Source: an uncultured Clostridia bacterium
GTDB taxonomy: Bacteria; Bacillota; Clostridia; TANB77; CAG-508
DNA length: 8,845 nt
NCBI GenBank assembly: GCA_934167435.1
Contig: CAKPKZ010000064.1
Location: 1 to 8,845, forward strand
Reading direction: 5' to 3'
In this document: piece after piece, positions 1 to 5,124 of the stretch
How the letters are laid out: the number at the start of each line of letters is the position of its first letter
How positions within the stretch are numbered: the stretch's first letter is position 1
Notes under the pieces: generated by a model
What the model saw: only the letters and a program-made list of their open reading frames with translations
The model's database searches: none
Told to the model about the DNA's origin: nothing
Translations under genes and position numbers: made by a program

Positions 1-1
1 A

Positions 2-60
2 CCAGAATATATAGGACAATTAGGATTTTATGTAACAGCAGTTAATGAAACAAATAAATA
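2..60 (+). pseudogene. C-terminal fragment of a DUF1016/YhcG-like nuclease, apparently truncated
   Basis: An open frame enters from the left edge and ends at a TAG at 58-60. It encodes PEYIGQLGFYVTAVNETNK. The PE-x2-G-x-L-x-FY-x-(T/S)AV pattern is the signature of the C-terminal PDDEXK-type nuclease domain of DUF1016/YhcG proteins. Those proteins are usually associated with restriction loci and mobile islands. In family members the domain normally continues for several dozen residues beyond this motif, including a P-T-I-G-L segment. Here it stops four residues after AVN, so the gene looks cut off at its 3' end by a recombination or mutation. The family call rests on one short motif, and the rest of the gene lies outside the window. 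Confidence 0.55.
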
Positions 61-83
61 GTAAGTTGTATAGGAGAATGATT

Positions 84-524
84 ATGGAAAATAAATACGA
101 GTTTTTTATAGCAGGAAGAGCTAGAAATAAAGAAAATATATTAAAAATATGTAAATTGCTAGATAAATATAAAATTTCTTATTATTGCTTTTTGAAAAAT
201 GAGGATAATTGGGGATATGGAAATAAAGATCAGACCCCAGAAGAGAAACAAAAAGAATTTGAATCACTAAATTTAAAGAGTGATATAGTCTTAAACTTGT
301 TTAATAATGATTTAGAAGGAGAAAAGAGCTCGAAAAATTTGTTGTTAGTTTTACCGGCTGGGAAAGCAGCACACATTGAAGCTGGTATTGCTTACGGTTT
401 AGGAAAAAAATGTTATGCAATAGGTAAATATGAAAATACTGATACGTTGTATAATATTTTTGAAACGATTTTTAGTAATGAAATAGAATTAGAAGAATTT
501 CTAAAAAAATATTCAGAAAAATAA
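84..524 (+). CDS. Nucleoside 2-deoxyribosyltransferase-like protein
   Basis: A 146-residue protein resembling the nucleoside 2-deoxyribosyltransferase family, which transfers deoxyribose between bases or hydrolyses nucleosides or nucleotides. The N-terminus FFIAGRARN (residues 7-15) fits the first beta strand and substrate loop. SDIVLNLF (66-73) is the central strand. PAGKAAHIEAGIAYGLGKK (91-109) holds the conserved G-x4-E-x-G-x-A-x3-GK block, with Glu99 as the probable nucleophile. No signal peptide or membrane segment is seen, so it is probably cytosolic. I chose the ATG at 84 because AGGAGA (72-77) lies 6 nt upstream. The in-frame ATG at 45 has no such site and overlaps the preceding gene fragment. 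Its real substrate is unknown, and in an accessory region it could act on modified or phage-related nucleotides (inference). Confidence 0.75.
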   Translation: MENKYEFFIAGRARNKENILKICKLLDKYKISYYCFLKNEDNWGYGNKDQTPEEKQKEFESLNLKSDIVLNLFNNDLEGEKSSKNLLLVLPAGKAAHIEAGIAYGLGKKCYAIGKYENTDTLYNIFETIFSNEIELEEFLKKYSEK

Positions 525-539
525 ATTATAACTTATAAA

Positions 540-594
540 AAAAGGAAGTGATAAATATGGATATGTACCAAAAAAGAAAAATCAGAGAAGAAAA
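540..594 (+). repeat. 55-bp dispersed repeat, copy A (RBS plus start of tiny ORF)
   Basis: Matches 2267-2321 with only four or so mismatches. The block contains GGAAGTG, the ATG and roughly the first 12 codons of a tiny ORF. Both copies sit directly behind the stop codon of an accessory gene. The similarity fades after the MDMYQKRK segment, so only the 5' module is conserved. Confidence 0.8.
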
Positions 595-664
595 GTTAAC
601 TAAAGTCGGAATTAACTGGGAAATAACGACTTATGGAAAACCTCTTAGAAATACTTATAAATAA
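557..664 (+). CDS. Tiny ORF A (35 aa), MDMYQKRK family
   Basis: Begins MDMYQKRKIREEKL and ends with WEITTYGKPLRNTYK. The ribosome binding site GGAAG (544-548) is well placed, so translation is plausible. The first eight residues are identical to tiny ORF B at 2284, and the nucleotide block is conserved across the start. The middle part (INWEITTYGKPL) aligns loosely with tiny ORF C at 3649 (INCDKTIYRKSL). The protein is basic and has no membrane segment or recognised domain. It could be a genuine small protein or the remnant 5' end of a longer gene. The order EKL-x4-I-x-W also occurs at the N-terminus of RbgA in this window (EKLPSTRIQW), which favours the remnant reading, but this is weak. Confidence 0.45.
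   Translation: MDMYQKRKIREEKLTKVGINWEITTYGKPLRNTYK
622..641 (+). repeat. 20-bp direct repeat, copy 1
   Basis: AATAACGACTTATGGAAAAC occurs here inside tiny ORF A and again, identically, at 735-754 just upstream of the dinD pseudogene. Both copies encode ITTYGK in the local reading frame. They bracket the promoter/operator-like stretch 676-714. Confidence 0.85.
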
Positions 665-675
665 AGACTTTAAAT

Positions 676-714
676 TTGACTCCTTTTTACATTTTATAGG
701 TGTAAAATGATAAA
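676..714 (+). promoter_or_regulatory. Promoter/operator-like region upstream of the dinD remnant
   Basis: TTGACT (676-681) resembles a -35 box, but the best TAAAAT (703-708) is 21 bp away, which is long. The alternative TTTACA (686-691) with GATAAA (709-714) has a 17-bp spacer. An inverted repeat TTTTACA-N9-TGTAAAA (685-691/701-707) overlaps both options and looks like a dimeric repressor operator. ACA/TGT half-sites of this kind occur in BlaI/CopY-type operators, but no such regulator gene is in the window. It would drive the broken dinD and possibly the genes behind it. Confidence 0.4.
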
Positions 715-734
715 AATTTAAAGAAAATAGTGGT

Positions 735-754
735 AATAACGACTTATGGAAAAC
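735..754 (+). repeat. 20-bp direct repeat, copy 2
   Basis: Identical to 622-641. It lies between the operator-like inverted repeat and the dinD start, and can be read in frame with dinD from a GTG at 730 (VVITTYGKLLYEAIN). This suggests that a tiny-ORF segment was duplicated or joined upstream of dinD. Confidence 0.85.
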
Positions 755-786
755 TTTTATATGAAGCAATAAATGAGGAGGTAGTA

Positions 787-1583
787 ATGAAAAAAATTGG
801 AGATAGATATACTAACAATATTTTTGAGAATATTAAACATATAGATGAATACGGAAATGAATATTGGTATGCCCGTGAATTACGCAGTTTTATCAGCAAA
901 TAATAGCGTTTCAAGCGAAGAAGATTGGGTTGTTGAGGTCAACACAACCCAATAAAAACTGGTAAAGGAAAAGAAGAGATTATTAAAGATTATAAACTAT
1001 CAAGATACATATGCTATTTAATAGTGCAAAATGCTGACCCAAGTAAAGAAGTTGTTGCTTTAGGACAAACATATTTTGCTATTCAAACAAGAAAGCAAGA
1101 AATAACTGAACAAGAATATGATTCTTTATCAGATGATGAAAAAAGATTTTATCAAAGAAAATTAACAAAGCAAGGTAACTATACGCTTCAAAAAGTTGCT
1201 TCAGCTGCTGGAGTTAAAAATATGGCTGAATTTAATAATGCTGGATATAAAGGATTATATAATGGAGAAACTGCCGATGATATATTTAAAAGAAAAAAAT
1301 TACGTTATAGAGAAGATATTATATGAATGAAGATGAATTAGTAGCTAATTTATTTAGAATAAATCAAACTAAGCAAAAACTTTTAAAAGATAATGTACAA
1401 GGAGAAAAAGAAGCAAAAGATGTACATTATGAGGTAGGTAAAAAAGTTAGGAAAGCAATTGCAGATATTGGTGGAATGATGCCTGAAGAAATGCCAACAC
1501 CTAAAAAGAGTTTGAAAGAACTTGAAAGACAAAAGAAACAAATAGAAAATAAAGATAAAAAGAAACTAGAAGAAATGAAATAA
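787..1583 (+). pseudogene. dinD: dinD-like DNA damage-inducible protein D, multiply broken
   Basis: Three stretches together match DinD. First, 787 to about 890 encodes NIFENIKHIDEYGNEYWYAR in frame with an AGGAGG site (777-782). Second, about 950-1326 encodes KTGKGKEEIIKDYKLSRYI followed by VQNADPSKEVVALGQTYFA. Third, 1323-1583 encodes MNEDELVANLFRINQTKQKL and a C-terminus rich in Lys and Glu. The N-terminal part hits TAA TAG at 901-906, and about 20 codons appear to be missing between ARELRSF and NNSVSS. A +2 (or -1) frameshift lies near 941-949, and a net -1 shift lies at about 1318-1323. The ATGA overlap at 1323-1326 looks like translational coupling but splits one conserved domain. The remaining long frames could give only fragments. 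DinD is an SOS-induced protein in E. coli that antagonises RecA filaments. Confidence 0.88.
924..953 (+). repeat. Near-perfect palindrome inside the dinD pseudogene
   Basis: The left arm ATTGGGTTGTTGA (924-936) and the right arm TCAACACAACCCAAT (939-953) are complementary except for two extra bases (AC) in the right arm, around a 2-bp centre. The imperfection coincides with the frameshift in dinD. Confidence 0.85.
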
Positions 1584-1631
1584 AAAATTTTTAAATGCAA
1601 TTATTGTAAAAAATAAAAGGAGGTATTTATT

Positions 1632-2264
1632 ATGAATAATAATAATTTAATGGAAATATTTTATTTAGAAACGCCATCTTTAGAACGTAAGAAAGAAATA
1701 ATAGATTATATAAATGAATTTGTAGAATATAAATCAGACATTAATGGAACTGGATCGTTGAATAAAATATTAGAAGGATATACTTTTGAACAGGCTTTAG
1801 AAAGATGTTTGAATATGGAAAACAGAGAATATGCAGAAAAAAATGGAAGATGCCAGGGAAAGACTTTTTTACTTATTAGAAAAAATGATAACAAAATTGT
1901 GGGTACAATCAACGTTAGGTGGAATTTGACAGAAGAAATGAAACAATTTGGTGGAAATATTGGTTATGGGATAAGACCTACTGAAAGAAGAAGAGGATAT
2001 AATAAGATAAATTTATATCTTGGATTGATTGAAGCAAAAAAGATTGGACTGAATAAAGTGATGTTAGATTGTGACGTGGAAAATTTAGGCTCAAGTAAAA
2101 CCATGGAAGCGTTAGGCGGAAAGCTAGAAAGAACTGAAATTGATCCATATGATGGAATACTAACAAGTGTATATTGGATTAATGTAGACGAATCACTTGA
2201 AAAATATAAAGATGAGTATGTTAATTTTATTGATAAAAGTTATGGAAATAAGTTTATGAAATAA
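1632..2264 (+). CDS. GNAT-family N-acetyltransferase
   Basis: A 210-residue protein of the GNAT fold, which transfers an acetyl group from acetyl-CoA to an amine. IVGTINVRWNLT (89-100) and NIGYGIRPTERRRGYNK (109-125) are strands 3 and 4. The R-R-R-G-Y loop is a variant of the acetyl-CoA pyrophosphate-binding R/Q-x-x-G-x-G/A motif, with Tyr-Asn replacing the second small residue. KVMLDCDVENLGSSKTMEAL (142-161) is the usual strand 5/helix segment (N-x-x-S-x-x-x-x-E), and GG follows it. An ideal AAGGAGGT (1617-1624) lies 7 nt from the ATG. The acceptor is unknown; this layout is common in small-molecule or antibiotic acetyltransferases and in uncharacterised ones. It follows the dinD remnant by 48 nt and is followed at once by tiny ORF B. 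Confidence 0.85.
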   Translation: MNNNNLMEIFYLETPSLERKKEIIDYINEFVEYKSDINGTGSLNKILEGYTFEQALERCLNMENREYAEKNGRCQGKTFLLIRKNDNKIVGTINVRWNLTEEMKQFGGNIGYGIRPTERRRGYNKINLYLGLIEAKKIGLNKVMLDCDVENLGSSKTMEALGGKLERTEIDPYDGILTSVYWINVDESLEKYKDEYVNFIDKSYGNKFMK

Positions 2265-2266
2265 TT

Positions 2267-2321
2267 AAAAGGAAGTGAAAAATATGGATATGTATCAAAA
2301 AAGAAAAATGAGAGCAGAAAA
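2267..2321 (+). repeat. 55-bp dispersed repeat, copy B
   Basis: The partner of 540-594, three bases after the GNAT stop codon. It carries the same GGAAGTG ribosome binding site and the start of the MDMYQKRK tiny ORF. Confidence 0.8.
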
Positions 2322-2418
2322 TAAAAAAAATAAAGAAAATAATACAGAAAAAGGTTTTGCAAATGCCAGTTTTTCGTGGTATAGTACTAATTATCTAAAC
2401 ACTTCCCGAAAACATTGA
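2284..2418 (+). CDS. Tiny ORF B (44 aa), MDMYQKRK family
   Basis: Begins MDMYQKRKMRAENKKNK, followed by a polar linker, then GFANASFSWYSTNYLNTSRKH. It has the same ribosome binding site (GGAAG at 2271-2275) and the same first eight residues as ORF A. After the linker the pattern hydrophobic-x4-hydrophobic-x-Trp recurs (F-ANAS-F-S-W against L-TKVG-I-N-W in A). The protein is strongly basic, with no membrane segment and no known domain. It may be a small nucleic-acid-binding peptide or simply a decayed 5' gene end. The shared start and the conserved RBS argue that the module is real, while the divergence after codon 12 argues against a conserved full-length product. Confidence 0.45.
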   Translation: MDMYQKRKMRAENKKNKENNTEKGFANASFSWYSTNYLNTSRKH

Positions 2419-2476
2419 AAAATAAACATTTTTGAAAATTTTTAATCTTCGTAATTTAATAAATTTAAATATAAAT

Positions 2477-2506
2477 CTGTCGATTTCGACGGAGATAGAA
2501 TATAAT
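2477..2506 (+). promoter_or_regulatory. Palindrome plus TATAAT upstream of the RhuM gene
   Basis: GTCGATTTCGAC (2479-2490) is a 5-bp inverted repeat around TT, extendable by a C/G and a T/G pair. TATAAT follows at 2501-2506, and TGTCGA (2478-2483) is a poor -35 at 17 bp. The TATAAT is only 13 nt before the ATG and touches the ribosome binding site, so a transcript from it would be almost leaderless. The TGTCGA cores also resemble Spo0A boxes (TGNCGAA) with one mismatch. The rest of the 100-bp gap 2419-2519 is plain A/T with no ORF. Confidence 0.35.
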
Positions 2507-2519
2507 GGAGAGTTTGTGA

Positions 2520-3533
2520 ATGGATAATAACGATTTAATAATATATAAAAATAGTGAAGGTAATATAATTGTAGATGCTATATTTAAAGATGAAACACTA
2601 TGGCTTACACAAAAAGGAATGTCAAAAGTTTTTGATGTACAAGTTTCAGATATAAGTAAAAGACTAAAAGATATATATAATGATGGCGAACTAGATAAAG
2701 ATTCAACTATTTCCAAAATGGAAATAGTTCAACAAGAAGGAAATAGAAAAGTAAAAAGATTAGTGGATACATATAATTTAGATGCAATAATAGCTGTTGG
2801 ATATAGAGTTAATTCTAAAAAAGCAACAGAGTTTAGAATATGGGCAACAAAGATATTAAAGGAATATATGACTAAAGGATTTGCTTTAAATGATGAAAGA
2901 TTCATTAGAGGAAACAAATATGATAGCCAATACTTTGATGAATTACTAGAAAGAATTAAGACAATCCGCACAAGTGAAAGAATGGCTTATCAAAAAATAA
3001 CTGATTTATTTATAGCAACATCAACTGACTACAATCCGAAGTCGGATGAGGCATATACGTTTTTTAAAATAGTTCAAAATAAACTTCATTTTGCAATTAG
3101 TGGACATACTGCTGCTGAACTTATTTTTGCAAGAGCAGATTCAAATAAAGAACATATGGGATTAACTAATTGGAAAAACTCTCCTGATGGTTTAATATAT
3201 AAATATGATGTAACTATTGCTAAGAATTATTTAAATAAAGAAGAATTAGAAAAACTAAATGATTTAACAAATATATTCTTAGTATTTGCAGAAGATGAAG
3301 CAAAAGAAAGACATGTAATGACAATGCAGGATTGGATAAATGCAACAGATGATTTACTAAAATTCAGAAGAAAGAAAATTCTAGATAATTCTGGCAATAT
3401 TTCACATAAACAAGCAATAGACAAAGCAGAAAGTGAATATGAAAAGTATAGAGTAATACAAGATCAAAAATATATATCTTCCATGGATGAATTTTATAAT
3501 AGATATATAGATGAGAATAAAAAAGGGGAATAA
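2520..3533 (+). CDS. RhuM-family (virulence RhuM) protein
   Basis: A full-length, 337-residue member of the Virulence_RhuM family. The N-terminal part (about 5-120) is a winged-helix-like region with the family hallmark WLTQKGMSKVFDV (28-40) and GYRVNSKKATEFRIWATKIL (94-113). The second half has SERMAYQKITDLFIATSTDY (152-171), HTAAE (196-200) and GLTNWKN (214-220), again typical. A site GGAGAG (2507-2512) lies 7 nt from the ATG, and there is no signal peptide. RhuM is named after a Salmonella SPI-3 gene. The family is widespread near restriction systems and mobile islands, and its biochemical role is unproven. The N-terminal domain suggests DNA binding (inference). It is the largest intact gene of the accessory part and probably has its own promoter. 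Confidence 0.9.
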   Translation: MDNNDLIIYKNSEGNIIVDAIFKDETLWLTQKGMSKVFDVQVSDISKRLKDIYNDGELDKDSTISKMEIVQQEGNRKVKRLVDTYNLDAIIAVGYRVNSKKATEFRIWATKILKEYMTKGFALNDERFIRGNKYDSQYFDELLERIKTIRTSERMAYQKITDLFIATSTDYNPKSDEAYTFFKIVQNKLHFAISGHTAAELIFARADSNKEHMGLTNWKNSPDGLIYKYDVTIAKNYLNKEELEKLNDLTNIFLVFAEDEAKERHVMTMQDWINATDDLLKFRRKKILDNSGNISHKQAIDKAESEYEKYRVIQDQKYISSMDEFYNRYIDENKKGE

Positions 3534-3534
3534 A

Positions 3535-3615
3535 ATGAATAGTAGAGAAATATTAGAAAAAATAAAAGAATTATCAAAAGAAGAAAAAAGAAAACAAAAG
3601 GACTTTGAAAGATAA
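3535..3615 (+). CDS. 26-aa ORF immediately behind RhuM
   Basis: Encodes MNSREILEKIKELSKEEKR plus seven more residues, starting one base after the RhuM stop codon. AAGGGGA (3523-3529) ends 5 nt from the ATG, so coupled translation is likely. The sequence would form a highly charged amphipathic helix (I-L-x2-I-x2-L spacing). No known family is recognised. It could be a small partner of RhuM, or the truncated start of a gene that once followed, since it ends abruptly and is followed by another repeat-like ribosome binding site. Confidence 0.45.
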   Translation: MNSREILEKIKELSKEEKRKQKDFER

Positions 3616-3648
3616 TATCGTTAATTTAGAAAAAAGGAAGTGATATAA

Positions 3649-3735
3649 ATGGAGAATAAAACGAATATCAACTGCGATAAAACAATTTATAGAAAGTCTC
3701 TTGTAACTATTGAAAATGCTCACTTTTTTGATTAG
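3649..3735 (+). CDS. Tiny ORF C (28 aa), possible third member of the tiny-ORF group
   Basis: Preceded by AAGGAAGTGATATAA, almost the same translation start as tiny ORFs A and B and the GNAT gene at 4746. The peptide reads MENKTNINCDKTIYRKSL followed by VTIENAHFFD. Positions INCDKTIYRKSL align without gaps to INWEITTYGKPL in ORF A, with I, N, T, Y, K and L shared. It lacks the MDMYQKRK start. It is probably a diverged or truncated copy; an expressed peptide cannot be excluded. Confidence 0.35.
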   Translation: MENKTNINCDKTIYRKSLVTIENAHFFD

Positions 3736-3797
3736 AGATTTTTTCGTATTTATAGTAATAATGATTAAGTAATATATATGTAATTATGCCATTTAAG

Positions 3798-3803
3798 TAT
3801 AAT
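3798..3803 (+). promoter_or_regulatory. Possible -10 element for the Nudix gene
   Basis: A consensus TATAAT lies 37 nt before the ATG at 3841. The hexamer at the expected -35 position (3775-3780, TATATG) is poor, so this is a weak prediction in a very A/T-rich stretch. Confidence 0.3.
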
Positions 3804-3840
3804 TAATTTATAGTAATAAAAATTGAGAAAGGACAATAAA

Positions 3841-4686
3841 ATGGAAAAAACATTAAATCCACAACAGGAATTAGATTTTTTAATAGATGATAATACAACT
3901 ATTGCAATTGCTACTACTGTATATATAATAAAAGATGGAAAGGTATTGTTAATGAAACAGACAAAGTCTCATTCTGTAGTTGGTGAATACTATGTTGGGA
4001 TAGGTGGAAAAACACCTATAAAAACATATTTAAGTGATGATAAAGAAAAAGTTCAACATGATACAGTGATTTCATCTATGTTAAGTGGCAAATTTGATAT
4101 TCAAGAACCAGTTGAAGATTTAGCTGTTAGAGAAGTTAAAGAAGAAGTTGGATTAACATTAGATAAAGAAAAGTTACGAGATATAGGAATGACGGAAGTA
4201 AGATTATTAAATCAAAAATCAAATGAATTATGGTATATTAAAAATTATATATATTATGCAGAGGGAACAGAAGGCGAAATAACTGAATCTGATGAAGGCA
4301 TACTAGAATTTGTATCCGTTGAAGAAATTAAATCAAAACCTATGCTACCTCATGATAGAATTATATTTGGTGAAAAAAATCCTACCATACATATTCAGTC
4401 AATGAATGACGATATTCATGATATTAAGCAATTAAGGATTCATTTAAAAAAACAAGATCAAGGAATGTATATATTATTACCAGATTTTCAATCAAGACCT
4501 TTTCAAATAAAAGGAATTATAACAAGAGAAACAGATGAAATACCAGAAGAATATAAAATGCTAATAAAGGTTCTTCCAGAAAGCAAATTAAAAGAATACT
4601 TAAAAATGTTAGGAATTTCAGAACAGATAATAGGTACAATAGATAAAGATAATTTACCAATAGATTTAGAAGATTATATAAAATAA
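3841..4686 (+). CDS. Nudix hydrolase with an extra C-terminal domain
   Basis: A 281-residue protein. Strands AIATTVYIIKDGKVLLMKQ (22-40) open a Nudix fold. The Nudix box matches G-x5-E-x7-REUxEExGU exactly: Gly83, Glu89, then REVKEEVGL (97-105), with Glu101/Glu102 binding the metal. Such enzymes hydrolyse nucleoside diphosphates linked to another moiety, including oxidised dNTPs. The segment IGGKTPI (54-60), where the box usually begins, is separated from it by about 25 extra residues. Residues about 180-281 form a further alpha/beta region (MYILLPDFQSRPFQIKGIIT at 209-228) that I do not recognise. The start is the ATG at 3841, with AAAGGA (3828-3833) 7 nt upstream, rather than the in-frame TTG at 3823. 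The substrate is unknown. Confidence 0.85.
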   Translation: MEKTLNPQQELDFLIDDNTTIAIATTVYIIKDGKVLLMKQTKSHSVVGEYYVGIGGKTPIKTYLSDDKEKVQHDTVISSMLSGKFDIQEPVEDLAVREVKEEVGLTLDKEKLRDIGMTEVRLLNQKSNELWYIKNYIYYAEGTEGEITESDEGILEFVSVEEIKSKPMLPHDRIIFGEKNPTIHIQSMNDDIHDIKQLRIHLKKQDQGMYILLPDFQSRPFQIKGIITRETDEIPEEYKMLIKVLPESKLKEYLKMLGISEQIIGTIDKDNLPIDLEDYIK

Positions 4687-4745
4687 TATTACAATAAATG
4701 CAAAATTTATGAGATATTGAAATAGAGAATAAGGAAGTGATAAAA

Positions 4746-5123
4746 ATGGCAGATCATAAAGAAGAAAAAGCATTAAATGGAGATAAGTTTATAAGTATTT
4801 TAGGATTAGTTGAAAATAATTGCTTATTAGGTTTTATTGCACTATTTAAATACGAAGATGGACAAGATAGAAACCTTACTCCATGGTATGCATCTATGTA
4901 TGTAAAAAAAGAATATAGGGGTAATGGATATTCTAAAATTTTAAATAATGCAATTTTAAAAGAAGCTAAAGAATTAGGATACGATAAATTATATTTAAAA
5001 ACGGATTTAGAAAACTATTATGAAAAATTTGGAGCTAAATATTTGCATGATTTAAATAATGGAGAAAAACTATATTGTATTGATTGTAAAATAGGTACAA
5101 ATAATGATAAGGAAAGTGAGTAA
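4746..5123 (+). CDS. Short GNAT-family acetyltransferase, probably N-terminally truncated
   Basis: A 125-residue protein with the GNAT core. LLGFIALFKYE (27-37) is strand 3. WYASMYVKKEYRGNGYSKIL (47-66) contains strand 4 and the acetyl-CoA loop R-G-N-G-Y. LGYDKLYLKTDLENYYEKFG (77-96) is strand 5 and the following helix, with the usual Y-x-x-F/Y-G motif. The protein starts almost directly at strand 2, so the first strand and the acceptor-binding helices common in 140-180-residue relatives are missing. AAGGAAG (4731-4737) lies 8 nt from the ATG, which makes this start better than the GTG at 4737. The ribosome binding segment is that of the tiny ORFs. This fits a fusion of the recurring 5' segment to a truncated gene. 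The stop lies one base before rbgA. Confidence 0.75.
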   Translation: MADHKEEKALNGDKFISILGLVENNCLLGFIALFKYEDGQDRNLTPWYASMYVKKEYRGNGYSKILNNAILKEAKELGYDKLYLKTDLENYYEKFGAKYLHDLNNGEKLYCIDCKIGTNNDKESE

Positions 5124-5124
5124 T

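Noticed and set aside
45..83. Upstream in-frame ATG for the deoxyribosyltransferase-like gene
   Set aside because: It has no ribosome binding site, and the extra 13 residues do not fit the family. The ATG at 84 has AGGAGA at 6 nt.
1323..1326. ATGA overlap between two ORFs, looking like translational coupling of two small genes
   Set aside because: Both ORFs match consecutive parts of one DinD protein, so this is a frameshift within a pseudogene rather than a gene pair.
2520..3615. RhuM plus small ORF as a toxin-antitoxin pair
   Set aside because: RhuM is not an established toxin, and the 26-residue peptide has no antitoxin motif. The order and sizes alone are not enough.
3823..3840. TTG start for the Nudix gene
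   Set aside because: The ribosome binding site AAAGGA lies between the TTG and the ATG at 3841, so the ATG is the start.
5104..5124. Upstream ATG for rbgA
   Set aside because: The ribosome binding site at 5109-5116 lies downstream of it, and RbgA homology begins after the ATG at 5125.
1..5124. A complete defence system or integrative element
   Set aside because: No integrase, transposase, restriction or CRISPR gene is visible. Only fragments and island-type families are present, so the evidence supports a decayed accessory region.
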